In this document: piece after piece, positions 52,378-61,329 of the stretch
Layout of the letters: each line of letters opens with the position of its first letter
How positions within the stretch are numbered: the first letter of the stretch is position 1
DNA from: Rhodospirillaceae bacterium
Lineage (GTDB): Bacteria > Pseudomonadota > Alphaproteobacteria > UBA8366
Assembly: GCA_002722095.1 (NCBI GenBank)
Contig: PBKG01000015.1
Coordinates: forward strand, 1 to 63,701
Reading direction: 5' to 3'
DNA: 63,701 nucleotides
Made by a program: the position numbers and the translations under genes
The notes under the pieces: generated by a model
What the model was told of the DNA's origin: nothing
Seen by the model: the letters and a program-made list of their open reading frames with translations, nothing else
The model's database searches: none

Positions 52378-53295
52378 ATGCGTTTCAGTGTCAGCATGTC
52401 ACCGGGCATTCAAACACCGATTTCCGCAATTACCATTGGCGAATATGGCCGCCAGATCGAATCTCTCGGTTTCCATGCGATCTATCTGTCGGACCATTAC
52501 ATCGCGCCGTATGCCTGTTTCCATTCGGTCTCGGCCGCGAGCGTGCTCGCGGCATCAACGGAGAACATCAAGATCGGCTTCGCTGCCTATCAAGTACCGC
52601 TGCGCCATCCGATCCAAGTCGCGAAGAAATTCGCCATGCTGGATGCATTGTCGGAAGGAAGATTGATCGCGGGCTTTGCCATCGGCTCGACCAAACCTGA
52701 ATTCGATGCTTTTGGAATCCCGTTTTCCGAACGCGGTACGATCATGGACGAAGCAATGGAAGCGATCCGCATCCTTTGGACCGACGAACGTGCTTGCCAC
52801 GCTGGCCATCGCTTTCGGTTCGAAGACGTCACGCTGATGCCTAAACCAGTGCAACAGCCATACCCGCCGATTTGGATCGGCAGCTGGGCAGCAGCGCCAA
52901 AAGCCGCGGATCGCATTGTCCGTTACGCCGATGGTTGGCAGGCCTCCGGCGCCCATTCCGTTATTGCAGAACTGCCGGCGGGCCAGTCGGCGATCGATGC
53001 CGCCTGCGAAAAAGCAGGACGCGATCCGGCTGAAATTGGCCGTGCCTATGTGAATACGCTGATTCACTTTGCGGAGAGTCACGACAAGGCATGGGAGGAG
53101 TTCGTCGCCCTTTCGCCCCGCAACAGGAACCGTCCGCGCGATCTCGGCTTTTTCGGCGATACGAATTTCATCAAGGATCGGCTACAGGCGCTGCAGGAAG
53201 TCGGCATGGAGGAAGTCTCTTTCAACCTCGGCGTCACCGAGATCGAAAAAGCCAAAATTATCGCCCACGAACTGATGGCGGATTTCGCCGCCTGA
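52378..53295 (+). CDS. LLM-class flavin-dependent oxidoreductase (cluster copy 2)
   Basis: The 305-residue paralog of the LLM at 50032 has FHAIYLSDHYIAPYACFHSVS, FAAYQVPLRHPIQVAKKF, MLDALSEGRLIAGFAIGS and KPVQQPYPPIWIGSWAAA. I start it at ATG 52378, which has GGAGG eight bases upstream; the in-frame ATG at 52363 lacks it. It follows the second oxygenase by 27 bases and closes the symmetrical order LLM, oxygenase, oxygenase, LLM. It probably needs an external flavin reductase. Confidence 0.92.
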   Translation: MRFSVSMSPGIQTPISAITIGEYGRQIESLGFHAIYLSDHYIAPYACFHSVSAASVLAASTENIKIGFAAYQVPLRHPIQVAKKFAMLDALSEGRLIAGFAIGSTKPEFDAFGIPFSERGTIMDEAMEAIRILWTDERACHAGHRFRFEDVTLMPKPVQQPYPPIWIGSWAAAPKAADRIVRYADGWQASGAHSVIAELPAGQSAIDAACEKAGRDPAEIGRAYVNTLIHFAESHDKAWEEFVALSPRNRNRPRDLGFFGDTNFIKDRLQALQEVGMEEVSFNLGVTEIEKAKIIAHELMADFAA

Positions 53296-53336
53296 TCGCG
53301 CTATACTACTCCACCGAGGCAAGAGGGAGTGATGCT

Positions 53337-53735
53337 GTGGGCAAATTACGTCATATCGCGGTGACGGTTCCGGATTTGGAAAAAGCCGCAAAGTTCTACG
53401 AAAATACCTTCGGGATGGAACGGGTGCGCGCCAACGAAATCGGCATTCACCTGACCGATGGTGTGATGAACCTTTCGATCCTGAAATTCCGCGACGACCA
53501 GCAAGCCGGCGACGAACGTGGGGCCGATTTTCATGGTCTGCACCATATAGGCTTTGTCGTCGACGACATGAACGAAGCAAGCGATACCATCGAAGCCGAG
53601 GGCGGGCGCTATCACATGCCGATCCCAAGCCGCCCCGACAGCCTGCTCGAAGTCAAATTTCGCGACCCCAACGGTGTCGTTTTCGATGTGGTGACCGAGG
53701 GATATGCGACCAAAATGTGGGGTGCGAAGCCTTAA
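53337..53735 (+). CDS. VOC-superfamily (glyoxalase/dioxygenase fold) protein
   Basis: The 132-residue protein has two beta-alpha-beta-beta-beta modules. The first begins KLRHIAVTVPDLEKAAKFYE with a metal His, the second HHIGFVVDDMNEA with another, and VFDVVTEG closes the pocket with a likely acid ligand. It could be a glyoxalase, methylmalonyl-CoA epimerase-like or ring-cleaving enzyme, or a binding protein. The start is GTG 53337, with AGAGGGA upstream and the family motif directly following. It is the last gene of the rightward cluster and ends 11 bases before the convergent helicase. Confidence 0.9.
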   Translation: MGKLRHIAVTVPDLEKAAKFYENTFGMERVRANEIGIHLTDGVMNLSILKFRDDQQAGDERGADFHGLHHIGFVVDDMNEASDTIEAEGGRYHMPIPSRPDSLLEVKFRDPNGVVFDVVTEGYATKMWGAKP

Positions 53736-53746
53736 GTAGAGAAAAC

Positions 53747-55597
53747 TCAGGCGCTCTCTTTCGCGAGTTCCGCCAAATGATCTTCGGCGTTGAAATAGGG
53801 CAAATTATCGCGGTTCGAACAGCCCATGACCGCGAGGCGCTCGGCGATTTTGAGCGCCTTTTGATATTTGCGCTCGCTTTCAACCACCGAAAAATTCTGG
53901 AAGACCTCGCCACAGAGTGAAATTCCATAATGGGCCTGGAGGGTACGGATTTCCTTGCCCGCCAACATACCGTCGGCGATCAGCCCAAGCTCGAAATCCT
54001 CCTGCTTGACGATCTGAATGTCGTTTTCGACGAGATGCGCTCGGATGGCCGCCTCCGCTTCCAGTGCCACGTCCCAAAATTCGGATTCCGACTTCGTTTT
54101 CTCGCTGGACACGTCACCAAACGCCTTACAGAAAGCGAGGAACACCTGTTCCTTGGCATTGGCCGTCGACCAGGCGGTACTTCCAAGCCCGCTCCAAACC
54201 GACAGGTCCATCTCGTCATAGACTTTCTCCACCCGATCGAAGAACAACCGATGGAGCCCGATCTCGTTCAAGGTGATATCGAGATTCTGTTCCTTGTGAA
54301 TGTCGATCGCGGCATAGGACCCGCATACGGGACAGGTATCGTCGCTGTAGGCATTCTTCTTGTAGATATGCGAGCACCGGGTTTTGTCCGCCAGCTGATT
54401 CTCGCAAAGCATGTAGCTGGCATCGCCGTCTTCGCCGTGTTGCTGCTGGCCGATCCAATTGAACCTATTCATATATTGCATATAGGACCGCCGGTGACTC
54501 CACAGGCTCCATTCCAATTTTTCCACCGGACCGAAAGTGCTCCAGTTGGAGCTGACATCGATGACGATGCATTTTTCTTTGTCCGATGCGGAGCGCAGGC
54601 CCCGGCCTACGGACTGGCCCCACAACACCTTAGACAGGGTCGGGCGCATATGGACGATGATATTGCATTGCGGGTTGTCCCACCCCTCGGCCAGCACACC
54701 GACCGAGACCATTGCCTCAATCTCACCGGATTCGTGGCGCTTCAACAGTTTCATGCGTTCGCCGATCGGTGTCTGTGCGGTAACCAGCGCAGCCTCGATA
54801 CCGAATATCTGGATGCTTTCGAGAGTCGCCTCGGCAACGGTAACATCCGGGCAGAACCACGCCGAAATCGGTTTCGGCGAAACGTTCTCGCGTTCTTCGT
54901 TATAGATGGTCAGCGCGTAATCGATCATCGACGATTTCACGATTGCCGGCGCCAGCTTGGAAACGGGGAAGTCGCCGGAACTGATATCGATTCCGCTCAA
55001 ATCCAGATCATGAATGAAATGCGGCCGATAGACCGGCGGCACCAAAATACCTTCATCGATCAATGTCTCGATATTGGCGCAGTCGATAATGGTGTCGAAC
55101 GCCAGGTGCAATTGATCGCGCTGATCGCCTGTGCGCCGTTCGGGAGAGGCGGTCAACCCCATAAAGCAGGCATCCTTTTTGCCGCGCTTTTCGAAATCAT
55201 CGATGATCCGCTTGTAACCCTTGCCATTGGGTGAAACCCGATGCGCCTCATCCACAATGATCAAATCCGCCTTCGGGATTGCATCTTTGAGTACATCCTT
55301 AGCCCGCATATTGGTCGAAAGCAGGATTTCGTAATCTTCGAATGCCGGGCCCTCATCGGAAACGGAAAGCTTTTTAACTCGGTGCTTTTCGCTCAATGCC
55401 CTTTCCAGCTGTTCCAAAAGCACCAGGCGGTGGCACAACACGATGATCTTCTTGCCCTCGTAGAATCGAGCCACGATCTCGCTCGCAAGCACGGTCTTTC
55501 CCGCACCGGTCGGCGCTTTAAGGATGAACCTGCGATGCTGGCGGATGATCAACGGAAATTCGTCGATGATCTCTTGTTGCCAATTTCTAAGATGCAT
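53747..55597 (-). CDS. SF2 DEAH-box helicase with zinc finger (RadD-like)
   Basis: The 616-residue superfamily 2 helicase has Walker A APTGAGKT at 28-35, DEAH at 116-119 (VDEAHRVSP), motif III GLTASPER and motif VI GQSVGRGLR. A Cys cluster (CENQLADKTRC, DTCPVCGSYA) near residues 390-420 is a probable zinc finger. This arrangement matches the RadD/YejH group, involved in recombination-dependent repair. It is a standalone leftward gene next to glmS. No nuclease or methylase partner is adjacent, so it is unlikely to be a restriction system. Confidence 0.87.
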   Translation of the reverse strand: MHLRNWQQEIIDEFPLIIRQHRRFILKAPTGAGKTVLASEIVARFYEGKKIIVLCHRLVLLEQLERALSEKHRVKKLSVSDEGPAFEDYEILLSTNMRAKDVLKDAIPKADLIIVDEAHRVSPNGKGYKRIIDDFEKRGKKDACFMGLTASPERRTGDQRDQLHLAFDTIIDCANIETLIDEGILVPPVYRPHFIHDLDLSGIDISSGDFPVSKLAPAIVKSSMIDYALTIYNEERENVSPKPISAWFCPDVTVAEATLESIQIFGIEAALVTAQTPIGERMKLLKRHESGEIEAMVSVGVLAEGWDNPQCNIIVHMRPTLSKVLWGQSVGRGLRSASDKEKCIVIDVSSNWSTFGPVEKLEWSLWSHRRSYMQYMNRFNWIGQQQHGEDGDASYMLCENQLADKTRCSHIYKKNAYSDDTCPVCGSYAAIDIHKEQNLDITLNEIGLHRLFFDRVEKVYDEMDLSVWSGLGSTAWSTANAKEQVFLAFCKAFGDVSSEKTKSESEFWDVALEAEAAIRAHLVENDIQIVKQEDFELGLIADGMLAGKEIRTLQAHYGISLCGEVFQNFSVVESERKYQKALKIAERLAVMGCSNRDNLPYFNAEDHLAELAKESA

Positions 55598-55624
55598 TTG
55601 GATACGATTCGAAAAGCAGGATAG

Positions 55625-57457
55625 CTACTCCACCGTCACGCTCTTCGCCAAATTGCGGGGCTGGTCCACATCGGTCCCTTTAATCACCGCAGTATGGTAG
55701 GCGAGTAGCTGAACCGGAATAGCATACAGGATCGGCGCAACAAATGGGTCTACTTTCGGGAGCGTAATTGTCGCAGTCGGCGATGCCTGGCTTTCCATCC
55801 GCGCGATACCGTCCATATCCGAAATGAACACCACTTTTCCGCCACGGGCGATCACTTCTTGTACGTTCGAGGCGGTTTTCTCGAACAAAGGATCGTTTCC
55901 GGGCGCAATTACGATCACCGGTACATCTTCGTCGATAAGCGCGATCGGGCCATGCTTCATTTCGCCCGCCGCATAGCCTTCCGCGTGGATATAGGAAATT
56001 TCCTTCAATTTGAGTGCACCTTCGAGCGCAATCGCGAAGGCGGTCCCGCGGCCGAGATAGAGTACGTCGCGCGCATCGGCGATCGTTTCGGCGATTTCGG
56101 CGATTGCCTCGTCATTGTTGAGAACCTCCGCCGCCCGGCCCGGCACTTCGGATAACGCCAAGGAAAGCACGGACTCTTCCGCCTGGCTCAGCGTACCTCG
56201 CGCCCGGCCAGAGGCAATGGCGAGACAAGCAAGGACGGTCAATTGCGTGGTGAAGGCCTTGGTCGAGGCGACACCGATCTCCGGGCCCGCAAGGGTTCGC
56301 AACGCCGCATCGGACTCACGGGCGATCGAACTTTCTTCCACGTTGACCACGGAAACAATCTTTTGGCTTTGCTCCGCCGCATAGCGGAGCGCGGATAGCG
56401 TATCCATGGTCTCGCCGGACTGACTGATAAACAACGACAGTCCACCGGCTTCCATGGGCACTTCTCGATACCGGAACTCGGACGCGACATCGATTTCCAC
56501 CGGTAGCCGGCCCAATCGCTCGATCCAGTATTTACCGACCAATCCCGCATAGTATGCGGTCCCGCATGCACTGATCGAGACTTTCGAAATATCGCCGAAC
56601 TCGAACGGCATAGGCGGCAATGTGATGGTCCGAGTCGCCGGATTGAGCATGGTATTCAGCGTTTCACCGATAACCGTCGGCTGCTCGTAAATTTCCTTCA
56701 ACATGAAATGCCGGAAATCGCCTTTGCCGATCATCGCGCCCGACATCGCGGTTTCGACAATGGGCCGTTCGACGGCATTGCCGTGCGCATCGAACATATC
56801 GAGCCCATCGCGACGGATTACGGTCCAATCACCTTCTTCCAGATAGCATAAGCGCTGGGTCAACGGCGCCAGCGCCAGCGCATCGGAGCCGATATACATC
56901 TCACCATCGCCATAGCCGATGGCGAGCGGGCTTCCCCGGCGGGCGCCAATCATAAGATCATGCTCGCCCGCGAAAATCAGCACCATGGCGAACGCGCCTT
57001 CGAGACGCGGCAAGCTCGCGGAAACCGCTTCGCTGGGGCTCATGCCCTCTTCCAGATAGCGGCCTACCAAATGGACAATCACTTCGGTGTCGGTATCGGT
57101 GCCGAATTCATCGCCGCGCTCGGTAAGCTCGTCCCTTAATTCCTGAAAGTTCTCGATAATACCGTTATGAACCACCGCCACGCTGTCGGTTGCATGGGGA
57201 TGCGCATTGGCTTCCGACGGCACCCCGTGGGTTGCCCATCGCGTATGGCCGATGCCGATGGTACCGGCGACCGGTTCTTCGCCCAATCGCGTTTCCAAAT
57301 TGACTAGCTTGCCCTCGGCCCGGCGACGCTCGATGGAACCGTCGAGCAAAGTCGCGATACCGGCGGAGTCGTACCCGCGATATTCGAGCCGCTTTAGCCC
57401 CTCTACCAATAAGGGAGCCACCGGTTGATTGCCGATGATGCCGACGATACCGCACAT
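55625..57457 (-). CDS. glmS: Glucosamine-6-phosphate synthase (isomerizing)
   Basis: The 610-residue enzyme converts fructose-6-phosphate and glutamine to glucosamine-6-phosphate. MCGIVG supplies the N-terminal nucleophile Cys2 of the glutaminase domain. Two SIS domains follow (SQSGETMDTLSALRYA, YLGRGTAFAIALEGALKLKE) and the C-terminus ends LAKSVTVE, which is canonical. It follows glmU by only 5 bases on the same strand, so both form an operon for UDP-GlcNAc synthesis. No glmS ribozyme is expected or seen in this lineage. Confidence 0.97.
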   Translation of the reverse strand: MCGIVGIIGNQPVAPLLVEGLKRLEYRGYDSAGIATLLDGSIERRRAEGKLVNLETRLGEEPVAGTIGIGHTRWATHGVPSEANAHPHATDSVAVVHNGIIENFQELRDELTERGDEFGTDTDTEVIVHLVGRYLEEGMSPSEAVSASLPRLEGAFAMVLIFAGEHDLMIGARRGSPLAIGYGDGEMYIGSDALALAPLTQRLCYLEEGDWTVIRRDGLDMFDAHGNAVERPIVETAMSGAMIGKGDFRHFMLKEIYEQPTVIGETLNTMLNPATRTITLPPMPFEFGDISKVSISACGTAYYAGLVGKYWIERLGRLPVEIDVASEFRYREVPMEAGGLSLFISQSGETMDTLSALRYAAEQSQKIVSVVNVEESSIARESDAALRTLAGPEIGVASTKAFTTQLTVLACLAIASGRARGTLSQAEESVLSLALSEVPGRAAEVLNNDEAIAEIAETIADARDVLYLGRGTAFAIALEGALKLKEISYIHAEGYAAGEMKHGPIALIDEDVPVIVIAPGNDPLFEKTASNVQEVIARGGKVVFISDMDGIARMESQASPTATITLPKVDPFVAPILYAIPVQLLAYHTAVIKGTDVDQPRNLAKSVTVE

Positions 57458-57462
57458 GAGGA

Positions 57463-58824
57463 TTATTCTTTTTTCTTAGTGTTTGTTTTTTTCGCGGCGG
57501 CCAATTTTTCGCGCAACGCCTTGGCACGGCCCGGCAGATTGATCTGCTTGCCGCGGGCCAACGCAAGCGCATCCTTGACCACATCGGATACGACCGTACT
57601 GCCGGCACCGACCACAGCACCGTCGCCGACTTTTACAGGCGCCACCAAGGCCGTATTGGAGCCGATGAAGGCGGATTTACCGATAACCGTTTTGTGCTTG
57701 GCGTACCCGTCGTAGTTACAGGTGATCGTCCCGGCACCGATATTGGCCTTTGCCCCGACCATCGCATCGCCGATATAGGAGAGATGGCTTGCCTTAGCGC
57801 CCTCTCCCAGCACCGCGTTCTTCACTTCGACAAAATTGCCGACAAAAGCGCCCTTCTCGATCACCGCACCCGGTCGCAACCGAGCAAACGGGCCAACCAC
57901 CGCACTTTCGCCGATGCTGACACCTTCCAAGTGACTAAAAGCACGAATTTCCACATCGTCGGCCACGGTAACGCCGGGTCCGAAAAAGATATTCGGCCCG
58001 ATCACAACATCACGGCCAAGTTCGGTGTCGTAGCTAAACCACACTGTTGCCGGATCGAGCATTGTCACGCCGTCGGCCATAGCCTGGGCACGACGGTTGG
58101 CCTGCCACACCGCTTCCGCTTCAGCCAGAGCCGCTCGACTGTCGACGCCCATCAACTCTTCAGCCGGCGCCTCGACGACACTGCAGGTCAAACCCCGCTG
58201 CCGGGCCAAGCCAACGATATCCGTCAAATAAAATTCGCCTTTGGCGTTTTCGTTGTCGACCTCCGCCAGAAGATCCGCCAAATGCGCTGCCTCCACCGCC
58301 ATAACCCCGGAATTACAGAGCTTGATTTCGAGTTCGTCGGGGCTCGCGTCCTTAGCCTCGACAATCGCTTCCAGCGCTCCGGCGTCACTCAATTTGAGAC
58401 GGCCATAGGCGCCAGGGTGATCCGGGGTGAAGCCGAGGACCACCAACGCCGCACCTTCAGCACGGGCGCTTAGCATTTCACCCAACGTCTCGGGCCTAAT
58501 TAGGGGCGTATCACCATAGAGGATAAGAACGGTATCGGCCGACGTGTCGGCCAAGGAAGGCAATGCACATTTTACCGCATCCGCCGTGCCGAGGCGGTCC
58601 TTCTGGCGGACCGTCTGGTGCGGTGCAACGGCGGCTTCGACTACCTCCATGTCGGGGCCAACCACGATTATGGCTTTCTCCGGTCCAAGAGCCTCAGCAG
58701 CAGCCAATACATGGCCGACCATCGGCTTACCTGCCAACGGGTGCAGTACTTTCGGCAAGGCGGACTTCATCCTCGTGCCTTTACCGGCGGCCAGAACAAC
58801 GGCAATTGTTTTGTGATCAGACAT
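57463..58824 (-). CDS. glmU: Bifunctional UDP-GlcNAc pyrophosphorylase/GlcN-1-P acetyltransferase
   Basis: The 453-residue enzyme has an N-terminal nucleotidyltransferase domain (LAAGKGTRMKSALPKVLH) and a C-terminal left-handed beta-helix with hexapeptide repeats, including the SYIGDAMVGAKANIGAGTI acetyltransferase segment and the family's TCNYDG. It makes UDP-GlcNAc for peptidoglycan and lipopolysaccharide. The tail is Lys-rich (KKTNTKKKE). It is upstream of glmS in a leftward operon and divergent from the glycosyltransferase-like gene. Confidence 0.97.
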   Translation of the reverse strand: MSDHKTIAVVLAAGKGTRMKSALPKVLHPLAGKPMVGHVLAAAEALGPEKAIIVVGPDMEVVEAAVAPHQTVRQKDRLGTADAVKCALPSLADTSADTVLILYGDTPLIRPETLGEMLSARAEGAALVVLGFTPDHPGAYGRLKLSDAGALEAIVEAKDASPDELEIKLCNSGVMAVEAAHLADLLAEVDNENAKGEFYLTDIVGLARQRGLTCSVVEAPAEELMGVDSRAALAEAEAVWQANRRAQAMADGVTMLDPATVWFSYDTELGRDVVIGPNIFFGPGVTVADDVEIRAFSHLEGVSIGESAVVGPFARLRPGAVIEKGAFVGNFVEVKNAVLGEGAKASHLSYIGDAMVGAKANIGAGTITCNYDGYAKHKTVIGKSAFIGSNTALVAPVKVGDGAVVGAGSTVVSDVVKDALALARGKQINLPGRAKALREKLAAAKKTNTKKKE

Positions 58825-58907
58825 CGAAATACGGGCGACTCACAGCTTGCGGGTGCCAATGGCGCGCGACATTGCCACAGGCCGATTTGCCCGCCAAGTC
58901 ACGATTT

Positions 58908-58930
58908 ATTTCTTTGTTTTTCAAAGAAAT
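58908..58930. promoter_or_regulatory. AT-rich inverted repeat in the glmU divergent promoter region
   Basis: ATTTCTTTG and CAAAGAAAT, 9-bp perfect arms with a TTTTT loop, lie 84 bases from the glmU start and about 90 bases before the divergent gene at 59020. Position between two divergent genes suits an operator better than a terminator. Confidence 0.4.
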
Positions 58931-59019
58931 TTCGACCTACAAACAAAGTGTGGGCTTGACCCGGACGCCCGAAATGCCTTCAGTAGACAAATACCAATCA
59001 GCAAATTCGGCTTCCTCCC

Positions 59020-60582
59020 ATGCCGACACTCATTCCTTTTGATCTTACCCAAAACGACGCATTGAATGCCGACTGGCGGGAAGGCTTTTGTTGGCCGCTC
59101 CCTGCCAACCGCCTTTACGATATCCACGCACAACTCTGGCAACGTTTTCTGCGGTTTGCGAGCGATCTCGACGACGATCACAGGGATCTCGCGTTGCTCG
59201 GACGAACCGCCGCGCTCGACGCGTTGGTCGAAGCGGCCTTTCTGGTGCAAGCTGAAAAAGGCCAGCCTTTTCTCTATGGGCCCCCTGAGCTCGATATATT
59301 ACGTGGTGTGGAAACACCGGCAGACCGCGGAACCGCGGGCCATCACGGTAAAACCGGCACGCTACGCCATCGCGTGCTTCGCCAAATCGCCCGAACCGCA
59401 AGTTGGAGCAGCGCCGCCACTTTATTGCCCAATCTACTGGCGCCGAGAGGAATCGCGCTCAGCCATAACAGCCTGCTCCGCGATTACATAAAGCGAAACG
59501 CTTGTCGGGTTGGGTTTCGTCATGGCGACGTTTTTCTCGAGCAATTGCTTGCCGCGTCATCAACCTCAGAGCTGACAATCGATATTAGGGGGCTCATAGA
59601 ACGCTTCCTCTCAGAAGTGATTGCATTCGAAGACCTTGATGACGACATCCAGAAACGCCTGCGAGATTTATTGAGACCCGCATTGCGAGACAGTTTCGAA
59701 ATCGCGGCCAATACCATCACCACACTTCGATCCGTAAAGTCTCTACCCGATTCCATCTGGACCGGCACCGGCGCGCGCGGACCCGGCCGTGCCATCGGGC
59801 TCGAAGTATTGCGTCGCGGAGGCGAAGCCTGGCGCTTCGATCATGGCGGCACGGCGGCACTTAGCGACGCATTGGCGCCGTTCATCGTCAGTGAATTGAG
59901 TGTATCCAGCCATGTTGTGATGCCCACTCCAGAGATCGCCAAATCGGGGGCCATGGCGGAAGCAAAAGCGGAGGCTTCAGCGTTTAGGCCAGTTGAAATT
60001 CTTGGCCATAGCGGTGATCCCGGCCTTGATGTAGGAGCAGCGGCCTTTCGCAACACGCGCAGTCCCGAGCAGCGCCGTCGCGTACTATACGTGTCGACCG
60101 CATTTTATGGCTTTTTTCAAACCTCAACGCCGGTCATGCCGGGTGTGCCTTACCTGGAATGGCAATTGAGACTGATCGAAGCCCTTCAAAATCTCCCGAT
60201 TGACCTTGTCTGCAAACCACACCCGGAAGGGCTATTGCGCGGCAAAGTACCGCCGGTCGAAAAGTTGGCGCGGGTCAGCAACGAACCATTCGAGGCAGCA
60301 CTGGAATTCGCCGATATTCTGGTTATGGATTTTCCGGCCTCAACCACCTTCTCGATCGCGTTGACTACCGACCGGCCGATTGTGTTGTTCGATTTTGGAC
60401 TTGTACCTTTCAACGGCACCTTTGCAGATAAGGTGAACTATCGCTGTCGGATAATTAAACCTAAATACAACGCCGCAAACCAACCGCTATTCGATGAAAA
60501 AGAGCTGGCCGAAGCAGTATGTGGTGGTGACGACGTCGCAAATCCTGACTTTTTCCGAACGCTTTTTCTCGGCACTCCCTGA
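59020..60582 (+). CDS. Glycosyltransferase-like protein, capsule/teichoic-type GT-B C-terminus
   Basis: The 520-residue protein has an N-terminal half of unknown fold and a C-terminal half that resembles CDP-glycerol/capsule-type GT-B enzymes: RRVLYVSTAFYGFFQ, LPIDLVCKPHPEG, and ILVMDFPASTTFSIALTTDRP, the usual acceptor/donor-site order of that superfamily. There is no signal peptide or membrane helix. It diverges from the glmU-glmS operon and precedes the phosphatase gene by 72 bases. A role in surface polysaccharide assembly is inferred from fold and position. Confidence 0.72.
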   Translation: MPTLIPFDLTQNDALNADWREGFCWPLPANRLYDIHAQLWQRFLRFASDLDDDHRDLALLGRTAALDALVEAAFLVQAEKGQPFLYGPPELDILRGVETPADRGTAGHHGKTGTLRHRVLRQIARTASWSSAATLLPNLLAPRGIALSHNSLLRDYIKRNACRVGFRHGDVFLEQLLAASSTSELTIDIRGLIERFLSEVIAFEDLDDDIQKRLRDLLRPALRDSFEIAANTITTLRSVKSLPDSIWTGTGARGPGRAIGLEVLRRGGEAWRFDHGGTAALSDALAPFIVSELSVSSHVVMPTPEIAKSGAMAEAKAEASAFRPVEILGHSGDPGLDVGAAAFRNTRSPEQRRRVLYVSTAFYGFFQTSTPVMPGVPYLEWQLRLIEALQNLPIDLVCKPHPEGLLRGKVPPVEKLARVSNEPFEAALEFADILVMDFPASTTFSIALTTDRPIVLFDFGLVPFNGTFADKVNYRCRIIKPKYNAANQPLFDEKELAEAVCGGDDVANPDFFRTLFLGTP

Positions 60583-60654
60583 TCGTCCACCCTTGGCTGT
60601 GCCGAACGGAAAAGTTAGAAACATTAGCAGTTAATCAATGCAGTCTTTCCGTTC

Positions 60655-61326
60655 ATGACCCTTCGATTTCCTTATCTTGTCTTCGATTTCGACGGCACTA
60701 TCGTCGAAAGTGCCGTCGGAATGACGGCATGCATGAATCAACTGATGACAGAGCTAGACCGGCCATCGCTCGACGTGGAACAAGTCGAGCTTATGATCGG
60801 ACAGGGCATCCAGGTCACCGTAGACCGCGCAATGAAGGCGACCGGTGGCATGCCGGCGGACCTCGAACCCTATGTGACCCGTTTCAAAGAACTTTATTAC
60901 AGCCAACCGATTGAAGAGACACCGCTTTATCCCGGCGTGACCGAAACACTCACGAGCCTGAGAGACGAGGGATATGTCATGGGGCTCTGCACCAACAAAG
61001 TACATGCAGCCACCCTCCGCCTATGCGAGGGATTGGACATCGCGCGCTTTTTTAAAGCCATTGCCGGAGGTGACACCTATCCGGTGCGCAAACCCGATCC
61101 CGGGCATCTGGAAGGAGTGATTGAGGAAATCGGCGGTGACAAGGATCAAACGGTGATGATCGGCGATAGCATCAACGACATCGGCTGCGCCAACGCCGCC
61201 AACGTACGCTCAATCGCTGTTACCTACGGATATACCAAAACGCCCCCGGAAGACCTTGGTGCCGACCGATTGATCGACCGCTTCGACCAGGTCCCGGATG
61301 CGCTTGGTGCGTTAGCCAACACCTAA
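60655..61326 (+). CDS. gph: HAD-superfamily phosphatase (phosphoglycolate phosphatase-like)
   Basis: The 223-residue HAD hydrolase has the nucleophile Asp11 and Asp13 in VFDFDGTIVES, Thr/Ser motif II in LCTNKVHAAT, Lys in VRKPDPGHL and the acidic motif IV in MIGDSINDIGCA. The small helical cap after motif I fits the Gph/CbbZ subfamily, which removes phosphate from 2-phosphoglycolate. Related phosphatases act on sugar phosphates. It ends 3 bases before the convergent DUF3108-like gene. Confidence 0.9.
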   Translation: MTLRFPYLVFDFDGTIVESAVGMTACMNQLMTELDRPSLDVEQVELMIGQGIQVTVDRAMKATGGMPADLEPYVTRFKELYYSQPIEETPLYPGVTETLTSLRDEGYVMGLCTNKVHAATLRLCEGLDIARFFKAIAGGDTYPVRKPDPGHLEGVIEEIGGDKDQTVMIGDSINDIGCANAANVRSIAVTYGYTKTPPEDLGADRLIDRFDQVPDALGALANT

Positions 61327-61329
61327 TCA

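Noticed and set aside
53930..55234. 434-codon open frame antisense to the helicase
   Set aside because: The helicase motifs on the minus strand are unambiguous and the antisense product has no domain.
53747..55597. DEAH helicase as part of a restriction or other defence island
   Set aside because: It is flanked by a VOC gene and glmS, has a RadD-like zinc finger, and no nuclease, methylase or other defence gene is nearby.
55580..55625. glmS ribozyme
   Set aside because: The ribozyme is a Gram-positive 5'-leader element; here glmS starts 5 bases after glmU, leaving no leader.
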